In this document: in pieces, positions 9,315 to 15,403 of the stretch
Layout: each line of letters begins with the position of its first letter
Numbering within the stretch: the stretch's first letter is position 1
Assembly (NCBI GenBank): GCA_028565635.1
Contig: JAOXYB010027822.1
Span: forward strand, 1-15,403
Source of the DNA: Phoronis ovalis
Taxonomy: Eukaryota > Phoronida > Phoronidae
Reading direction: 5' to 3'
Length of the DNA: 15,403 nucleotides
Program-made: the position numbers and the translations under genes
Notes under the pieces: generated by a model
The model's input: only the letters and a program-made list of their open reading frames with translations
Told to the model about the DNA's origin: nothing
Database searches by the model: none

Positions 9315-9445
9315 CCGTTGAATGTGATGCTCTGACGCCCCCTATGAAAGTTTTGAGTTGTCAGGAACTCGGACTGTTGAAAGTTCCAGCGGTCTGGAAT
9401 GGCAACAAGTTGGAGGTGGGATACCGCAACGTGCCGCATGTACAA
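9315..9445 (+). pseudogene. Linker exon D, possibly a decayed sushi/CCP module
   Basis: A clean acceptor (CGTTTCAG, AG 9313-9314) begins an exon in phase 1, matching the end of kringle exon C. It stays open for 43 codons to a donor CAA|GTATGT (GT at 9446), leaving in phase 0. The frame reads VECDALTPPMKVLSCQELG and then loses resemblance, but neighbouring frames contain SSGLEWQQVGGG and DTATCRMY. Together these resemble the start (C..L..P...V.SC), the middle (C..G) and the TCR region of a complement-control (sushi) module. If so, it is frameshifted. The resemblance is pattern-level only; an unrelated linker is the alternative. Confidence 0.4.
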
Positions 9446-9995
9446 GTATGTATGTTACGTTTCAGATAGATACAATTATTACGATTATTTTTACACAAAA
9501 TATGAAACTTGTGGTAAGACTATATATGTGTTAATGGTGGAGCCGCCGTACTTGAGTATTAAATATTCCCAGCATGAAAAATAGTGTGAATAGATCGTGT
9601 TGGCGCACAGAGAACTGCGGCATTGTTCTGATATAAAATACAGCTATATAATTATGCATTATGTGATGAATTGTAATTTGATGGACGTTGTTTTATCTCG
9701 CATATTTTTAAAAATGTTTTTTTTTTGATGTTATCGCAAATAGCAAATACGTGATATTGTTATAACTTGAAGGTAATTATAAAAATATTAGGAACTTCAA
9801 TATATATACATTTCTCTTGCATTTGTATTTTTTTTAATTTTAAGAATGGAAATAATTAAATTAAAAGTAGTGATCAAAAATGAAAATCACTCGTCATTAA
9901 GTGCTGAATAATTGTATCACTTTAACCTCTATCATGTTTGGCAAACTGATATGGGAAAAAGCCCACAGCGTAAGGTATTTGTTTGGTATTTGTAG
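9446..9995. other. Intron-like gap before kringle E
   Basis: Very AT-rich, with T- and A-runs and no coding signal. It ends with GTTTGGTATTTGTAG, a good acceptor for the final exon. Confidence 0.5.
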
Positions 9996-10291
9996 CGCCT
10001 TCTGGTGACTGCCGATAAACTGAATTTGGATTGGAATACTCTGGCAAGACTGCCGTGACACCTTCTGGGAGAACTTGTCAAACTTGGGTCTCTCAATCTG
10101 CTCTTGCCCATATCTATGGTATACAAGATAGCCATTTTCCAGAAGATTCTAGTGTGGCTGCTGCCAGTAACTTGTGTAGAAACCCCGACAACTTGCCCGG
10201 TGGTCCATGGTGTTACACGACTGATCCGGCAAAACGCTGCGAATACTGTGAGATACCCATGTGTGACGAGGAAGTATTTGGACAATTATAA
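9996..10291 (+). pseudogene. Kringle exon E, terminal, with an in-frame stop
   Basis: An almost complete kringle in one frame: GDCR, a TAA stop (10016-10018), then TEFGLEYSGKTAVTPSGRTC, SNLCRNPDN, GGPWCYTTDPAKRCEYCEIP and MC, ending DEEVFGQL with TAA at 10289-10291. All six canonical cysteines are present. The stop stands where a leucine is usual (CRLT), so one substitution accounts for it. An extra cysteine replaces the usual W or Y before EYC. The second acidic residue of the lysine-site DxD pattern is absent (PDNL). The exon enters in phase 1 after TTTGTAG. Initiation downstream of the stop would lose the first disulfide. The absence of a frameshift suggests recent damage. Confidence 0.85.
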
Positions 10292-10295
10292 TAAA
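10290..10295 (+). terminator. Polyadenylation signal overlapping the stop codon
   Basis: AATAAA at 10290-10295 shares two bases with the TAA stop of kringle exon E. If used, it would give a 3'UTR of only some tens of bases before the satellite begins at 10446. Confidence 0.45.
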
Positions 10296-10445
10296 CAGTT
10301 TTTATAAAAAATACTCATTTGGAGGGTACTGCTTTGGTTCCTATTCTGTTGTACCAGAGCTTGTCGAACAGTTAGAATACTTAGTCTTGAGCATTATGGT
10401 GATGGATGGGCATATGTTAAACAATGTTAAATAATATTATATTAT

Positions 10446-10560
10446 GATATGTTATGTTATGTTATGTTATGTTATGTTATGCTATGTTATGTTATGTTAT
10501 GTTATGTCATGTTATGTCATGCTATGCTATGTTATGCTTTGCTATGCTATGCTATGGTAT
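10446..10560. repeat. Satellite edge block: TATGT/TATGC pentamers
   Basis: The left edge is a near-pure pentanucleotide repeat (ATGTT), drifting to ATGCT toward the right. It is the simplest and least diverged part and may represent the ancestral unit from which the decamer blocks arose. Confidence 0.9.
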
Positions 10561-11276
10561 GCTACGGTATACTACGGTATCCCACGGTATGCTACGGTAT
10601 GCTACGGTATGCTACGGTATGCTACGGTATGCTACGGTCTGCGACGGTCTGCGACGGTATGCGACGGTATGCGACGGTCTGCGACGGTCTGCGGAGGTAT
10701 GCGACGGCATGCGACGGCATGGGACGGCAGGCATGTGACGGTATGCGACGGCAGGCGAAGGCAGACATGCGGCGGTATGCAGCGGTATGCGACGGTATCA
10801 GGCGCTATGCGGCGGTATGCGACGGCATGCGGCGGTCTGCGACGCTCTGCGACGGTACGCAATGGTATGCAACGGTATGTGGCGGTATGCGACGGCATGC
10901 GACGGCAGGTATGCGGCGGTATGCGACGCCATGCGCCAGCAGGTATGCGGCGATATGCTACGGCATACGGCGGCATGTGACAGCATGCGCCGGTATGCGA
11001 CGGCAGGCGACGGTATGCAGCGGTATGCGACGGTATCAGGCGGTATGCGACGGTATCAGGCGGTATGCGACGGTATGCGACGGCAAGCCATGGCATGCGG
11101 CGGCATGCGACGGTATGCGGCGGCATGCAACATAATGCGATGCCATGCGATGGTATGCAATGCGATGCGATGGTATCCGATACAATGCGATGGTATACGA
11201 CGCAATGGTATGCGATGCAATGGTATGCGATGGTATGGCATGCTATGCGATGCTATGCTATGCGATGCTACGTTAT
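10561..11276. repeat. Satellite segment I: TACGG, GACGG, then GATGG blocks
   Basis: Ten-base units start as GCTACGGTAT in exact register, change to GCGACGGTAT/GCGGCGGTAT after about 10640, and become GATGG-rich after about 11120. The segment closes at the marker at 11277. It lacks the CCATGG and ACGTTAACGT blocks seen in segments III and IV. Confidence 0.85.
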
Positions 11277-11292
11277 GCTAGGGTACGGTGTG

Positions 11293-11650
11293 CTATGGTA
11301 GTATGAGGCAGTATGCGACGGCAGGCATGCGGCAGTATGCGACGGCATGCGGCGACATGTGACGGCATGCGGCGGTATGCAGCGGTATGCGACGGCAGGC
11401 ATGCCGTGGTATGCAGCGGTATGCGAGGGTATCAGGCGGTATGCGACGGTATGCGGCGGCATGCGGACAGCATGGGGCGGCATTCGACGGTATACGACGG
11501 CATGCGACGGTATGCAGCGGTATGTGACGGCATGTTACGGCATGCAACGTCATGCAATGCGATGCGATGGTATGCGATGCGATGATATGCGATGCGATGG
11601 TATGCGATGTGATGGTATGCGATGCGATGCGATGCTATGCTATGCGATGC
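11293..11650. repeat. Satellite segment II: GACGG then GATGG blocks
   Basis: A shorter repeat of the GACGG-to-GATGG succession. The junction at 11542-11580 is identical over 39 bases to 13194-13232 in segment IV, which shows that the segments are copies and not independently drifted simple repeats. Confidence 0.8.
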
Positions 11651-12726
11651 TACGGTATGCAACGGTACGCGACGGTATGCGACGGCATGCGACGGTATGC
11701 TGCGGTATGCGACGGCTTGCGGCGGCATGTGACGGCATGCGGCGGCATGCTGCGGTATGCAGTGGTATGCGACGGTATCAGGCGGTACGCGGCGGTATCC
11801 GACGGCATGCGGCGGTCTCCGACGCTCTGCGACGGTATGCGGCGGTATGTGGACAGCATGTGGCAGTATGCGGCGGCATGCGATGTTACGCTACGGTATG
11901 CGACGGCATGCGACGGCATGCGGCGGCGGCATGTGACGGCATGCGGCGGCATGCTGCGGTATGCAGCGGTATGCGACGGTATCAGGCGGTATGCGGCGGC
12001 ATGTGACGGCATGCTGCGGTATGCAGCGGTATGCGACGGTATCAGGTGGTACGCGGCGGTATGCGACGGCATGCGGCGGTCTCCGACGCTCTGCGACGGT
12101 ATGCCGCGGCATGTGGACAGCATGTGGCAGCATGCGGTGGCATGCGATGTTACGCTACGGTATGCGACAGCATGCGACGGTATGCGGCGGCATGCGACGG
12201 TGTGCGGCGGCATGCGACGGCGTGCGGCGGCAAGCGACGGCGTGCGGCGGTACGCGACGGCATGCTACGGCATGCAACATCATGCGTTGGTATGCGATGC
12301 GGTGGTATGCAATGTGATGGTATGCGATGCAATGGTATGCGATGCTATGGTATGCTAGGGTACGGTGTGCTATGGTGTGATATGGTGTGCAATGGTGTGC
12401 TATGGTGTGCTATGGTGTGATATGGTATGCTATGGTTTACTATGGATTGCCATGGTTTGCTATGGATTGCCATGGTTTGCCATGGTGTGCCATGGTTTGC
12501 CATGGTTTACCCTGGTAAGGCATGGTTTTGCATGGTTTACCATGGTATGCCATGGTTTGCCATGGTTTGCTATGGTTTGCCATGGTTTCCCACGGTATGC
12601 CACGGTATGCTATGGTATGCTATGGTATGCCATGTTACCATACGCTACGCCACGCTATGTAACAACGTCATGCTACGTTACGTTAACATCACACTACGTC
12701 ACGTTACGTCACGTTAACGTCGCGTT
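11651..12726. repeat. Satellite segment III: complete higher-order unit
   Basis: Block order is GACGG (to ~12265), GATGG (to ~12350), the marker at 12354-12369, CTATGG then CCATGG-TTTGC (to ~12630), and ACGTTA palindromic decamers (to 12726). Inside it, about 190 bp from 11740 recurs at an offset of 264 bp (from 12004), including CTCCGACGCTCTGCGACGG and a GTGGACAGCATGTGGCAG landmark. Confidence 0.85.
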
Positions 12727-13625
12727 ATGGCGGTATGCAGCGGTATACGACGGTATCAGGCGGTATGCGACGGCATCCGGCGATCTACAAAGCTCGGCGA
12801 AGCTTTGCGACGGTATGCAACGTTATGCGGCGGTGTGCGACGGCAGGCGACGGCCGGCATGCGATGTTATGCGACGGCAGACATGCGGCGGTATGCGACG
12901 ACATGCCGCGACATGTGACGGCGTGCGGCGGTATGCAGCGGTATGCGACGGAAGGCAGCGGTATGCGACGGTATCAGGCGGCATGCGGCGGTCTGCGACG
13001 GTCTGCGAAGCTCTGCGACTGCATGTGGACAGCATGCGGCGGCATGTGACGGTATGCGGCGGTATGCGACGGTATCAGGCGGTATGCGGCGGTCTGCGAC
13101 GGTCTGCGGCGCATACGGACAGCATGCGACTGCATGCGACGGTATGGAGCGGTATGCGATGGTATGCGGCATCTTGCGACGGTACGCTACGATATGCAAC
13201 GTCATGCAATGCGATGCGATGGTATGCGATGCTACGGTATGCTAGGGTACGGTGTGATATGGTATGGAAATTATATGGTATGCTATTTATGGTATGCTAT
13301 GGTTAGCTATGGTTTGCTATGGTTTGCTATGGATTGCCATGGTTTGCTATGGATTGCCATGGTTTGCCATGGTAAGGCATGGTTTACCATGGTATGCCAT
13401 GGTTTGCCACGGTTTGCCACGGTATACCACGGGATGCTATGGTATGCTATGGTATGCCATGGTACCGCACGCTGTGTAACACAACGTCACGTTAACGTCA
13501 CGCTGCGTCACGTTACGTCACGTTAACGTCGCGTTACGGCACGTTACGTCACGCTGCGTCGCGCTACGTCACTTTACCTCACGTTAAGGTCAAGTTAACG
13601 TCACTTTAACGTCACGGCATGTTAC
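12727..13625. repeat. Satellite segment IV: complete higher-order unit
   Basis: The same five-block order as segment III: GACGG (to ~13190), GATGG, the marker at 13241-13256, CTATGG/CCATGG-TTTGC (to ~13465), then ACGTTAACGT decamers. Marker spacing from segment III is 887 bp. The final bases return to TTATGTTATGG, resembling the simple left edge. Confidence 0.85.
13470..13618. repeat. Palindromic ACGTTAACGT block at the right of the array
   Basis: Ten-base units alternate CACGTTAACGT and CACGTTACGT, with self-complementary ACGTTAACGT cores and frequent CGTCA words. A sister block lies at 12640-12726. Self-complementary decamers could form small cruciforms. CGTCA is also the half-site of the CRE element bound by CREB/ATF factors, but function is not implied. 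Confidence 0.8.
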
Positions 13626-15268
13626 GGCACCTTATGTTATGGATTATATGCCTGCATACATGTCATGTACGTTTCGATATTTTTGTCGTTTCTTTGGTAC
13701 AGCTGGACAGTTGTTATTTGAAAATCAAAACTTGTTCATGCAGAACTACAACCCCGCTTTACAAATACAAATACATTGATTGTTTTCACAGTAGCACTTA
13801 TTTTCCTCGAGGGATCTAACACCATCTGAATTATATTTTGCTTACATTTTAACCCAAATGAACGGCTTACCAAGCTTGAAGCTAATATGAAAGCATTAAG
13901 GTATCCAGGTATCCTGCATTTAACTAGAACCAGTGAATTAAAGTGGGACCCCTGGAATGAGACACGGTATTTTTCTCTAAGAAGATTGAGCATTCCTGTA
14001 CTTTACAAATTGCATGTTAAAACTCTTTAGAAAAATATTTTAATGCATTCAGCTTCCGAATAGTATGTATGTCATGTAACTTGTTCAAACTGCTTGATTA
14101 TATTCAAAGAAAAGTATGGTTCCGTGCAAGTTAAGCAATACGCTCGTACTTGTCATCTTTTCTATGAAGTTTGGAACATGTCGGTGTAATCATCACGAGG
14201 AGTTTAGTCACACAACACTTTACTTTAGATACATCCAGCTGGCTTTACAAGTATAAAGGCTAAACAATGTTCACCTTTAATTTTGGCAGGTGACAATAAA
14301 TGGTCGCCCTCTACTTTGTTTGTAATAAATAATGTTATCGTTGCCAGGTTCTTTTTTCTCATAGAACTATTAATGTATGAATACGAGTTATCACTAAGTA
14401 TTTAACATACATATATATTTAATATAGAAGATTGGTTTATTACAGATGCCGCTCTCCGTTGTCATATAGACATTGCGTACCTTACTCATATTTTATTTAC
14501 TGTAAAATTAATTATTCATTAAAATGTTAAATTTTATCTGTTAATATATTATTACTAAATGATGTGGGCTTTAATAAAATATAGTTAGTCACTTAAAACT
14601 TCGTGTTATTTTTCCGCTAAATATGCTGCAACCAAAAAGGACATCTACAGCACCTATTTACCATAGGGCTTGGTAGGTATAAATGGCCTCCGTTGCTATA
14701 TTCCCGCAATCATATCTAGGAATCTTAGTAGCAGCCAGTGTTTGGTCACAGAAAATTAACTACGTCAAAACAATTATTGCTTGCATTTTAAAATCTACAA
14801 AGTAAAAATATAAAAAATTACAAAGGGTAATCTACGAATTTACCGTCTTGTCCTTTTTATTGAAACATCTGCCTTTATTTACTCAACAACACCTGTTTCG
14901 ATAATTTCGTTTCCCTAATAATTCTATTGCCTCGAATTTGTTTTAAAAAATGACATATTTGCCTCTTGTGGACCCGATATTCAATACACGTGTTTGTATT
15001 TAGTCGTGTTAAGATAATATTACATTAAACAATGCCCAGGATTGTTCCACTTCATGAAGGTCAGAATTCTCGGCAGGACTGATTGTACGCTAAATTATTT
15101 ATTCATTTTAATTATGTAATTATAAACAAATCACTTTGAAAAACCTCTTTAAAGCATGCCGCGTGAATGACACGTGATCTTAAACTATAGGTGGGACTCG
15201 AATGCTTGATGAAGAAACGTCTATTTACGCCGTTACCACGGTGAAATAGATTTCAATCGTATATTTTG
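13626..15268. other. AT-rich intergenic sequence, no gene recognised
   Basis: Short open frames under 90 codons on both strands lack family signal or splice context. One minus-strand frame (13736-13993) is the longest and shows no recognisable domain. No tandem repeat of note is visible. A weak tRNA-like B-box (CATTCGAGTCCC, minus strand) lies at about 15191-15202 without a convincing partner A-box. Confidence 0.5.
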
Positions 15269-15324
15269 CACAAGTATTTTGTATAACCACAGGTGTTTGT
15301 ATAGACACAGGTATTTTGTATATC
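15269..15324. repeat. Three tandem copies of an 18-19-bp unit
   Basis: The unit CACAGGTATTTTGTATA and variants start at 15269, 15288 and 15306. It lies immediately next to the tRNA-like minus-strand segment, where it could be the repetitive tail of a SINE. Confidence 0.7.
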
Positions 15325-15375
15325 TATGAGGGACGAGAATCAGCCTAGAAACCACTGGGCCATGGGTCGCGTCAT
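15325..15375 (-). mobile_element. tRNA-like head of a possible SINE
   Basis: On the minus strand TGGCCCAGTGG (15352-15362) is a perfect match to the eukaryotic RNA polymerase III A-box consensus TRGYNNAGYGG. It is followed by TTTCTAGGCTGATTCTCGTCC, which recalls the anticodon-stem side of tRNA-Gly. The anticodon arm and a proper B-box do not follow, so it is not a functional tRNA. A decayed tRNA-derived SINE, with the adjacent 18-19-bp repeats as its tail, is the best reading. Confidence 0.35.
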
Positions 15376-15403
15376 TGGTGTAGAACCAGATTCCTTTGGC
15401 GTT

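Larger units (their letters stand above)
10446..13625. repeat. Composite satellite, 5/10-bp period with higher-order structure
   Basis: About 3.2 kb of continuous tandem DNA with a 5-bp and mostly 10-bp period. Blocks of distinct composition follow each other: TATGT/TATGC pentamers, TACGG-TATGC, GACGG-TATGC (dominant), GATGG-TATGC, CTATGG and CCATGG-TTTGC, and CACGTTAACGT. The 16-base marker GCTAGGGTACGGTGTG occurs exactly at 11277, 12354 and 13241. The block order repeats, so there is a higher-order unit near 0.9-1.1 kb. CpG is extremely dense in the GACGG blocks against a CpG-poor background. All long open frames here come from the decamer, which contains no stop in any frame. Purpose unknown; heterochromatic or regulatory roles are guesses. 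Confidence 0.97.

Noticed and set aside
10444-13526. Many long open frames on both strands inside the satellite (up to about 313 codons)
   Set aside because: They all arise from the stop-free decamer repeat, overlap in every frame and encode only its decapeptides with drift.
13736-13993. 85-codon minus-strand open frame right of the satellite
   Set aside because: No recognisable motif, and no flanking signals to support a gene.
15185-15240. Minus-strand tRNA gene suggested by CATTCGAGTCCC
   Set aside because: The A-box is poor and no cloverleaf can be drawn from the flanks.

Overview
The window looks like non-coding-rich nuclear DNA from a metazoan, most likely a marine invertebrate. A bivalve or other mollusc is a guess, based on the AT-rich background, the many TACATGTA-like words and the mix of families present. 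Genes are split by spliceosomal introns with GTRAGT donors and pyrimidine-rich AG acceptors. NACHT ATPase and kringle domains are present, and there is a decayed non-LTR retrotransposon. No bacterial-type organisation is visible.

Left part (1-2840): a GT/AT microsatellite, a 164-bp foldback element with 31-bp inverted arms (207-237 / 340-370), and then one large intact exon (575-2565, +). The exon encodes a NACHT-family (NLR-like) ATPase. Its N-terminal exons lie upstream of the window, and no leucine-rich repeats are seen after the NACHT.

Middle (2840-6660): mostly intergenic. It holds a GC-rich island that may be a dispersed repeat, a frameshifted LINE reverse-transcriptase relic on the minus strand (about 4107-4445), a candidate two-exon gene for a ~102-residue hydrophobic protein (4432-4510 joined to 4825-5054), and an 11-copy 16-bp minisatellite (5303-5479).

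Right-centre (6667-10295, +): a decayed multi-exon gene with four recognisable kringle exons and at least one, perhaps two, linker exons. Each kringle carries a different lesion (homopolymer frameshift, internal deletion, frameshift, in-frame stop), yet most splice sites are still readable. The last kringle is followed by a polyadenylation signal that overlaps the stop codon.

Right (10446-13625): about 3.2 kb of satellite DNA built on 5-bp and 10-bp periods. It is organised as ordered blocks (TATGT, then TACGG/TATGC, GACGG/TATGC, GATGG, CCATGG-TTTGC, and ACGTTAACGT) that recur in the same order, which makes a higher-order repeat of about 0.9-1.1 kb. The core decamer has no stop codon in any of the six frames and encodes one decapeptide in all three frames of each strand, so the long open frames here are an artefact of the repeat. 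The final 1.8 kb is AT-rich with no gene seen, apart from a short 18-19-bp triplicate repeat and a tRNA-like A-box on the minus strand at the right edge.

The NACHT gene, the kringle relic and the satellite show no functional connection beyond proximity. The satellite and the kringle decay pattern are the most unusual content.
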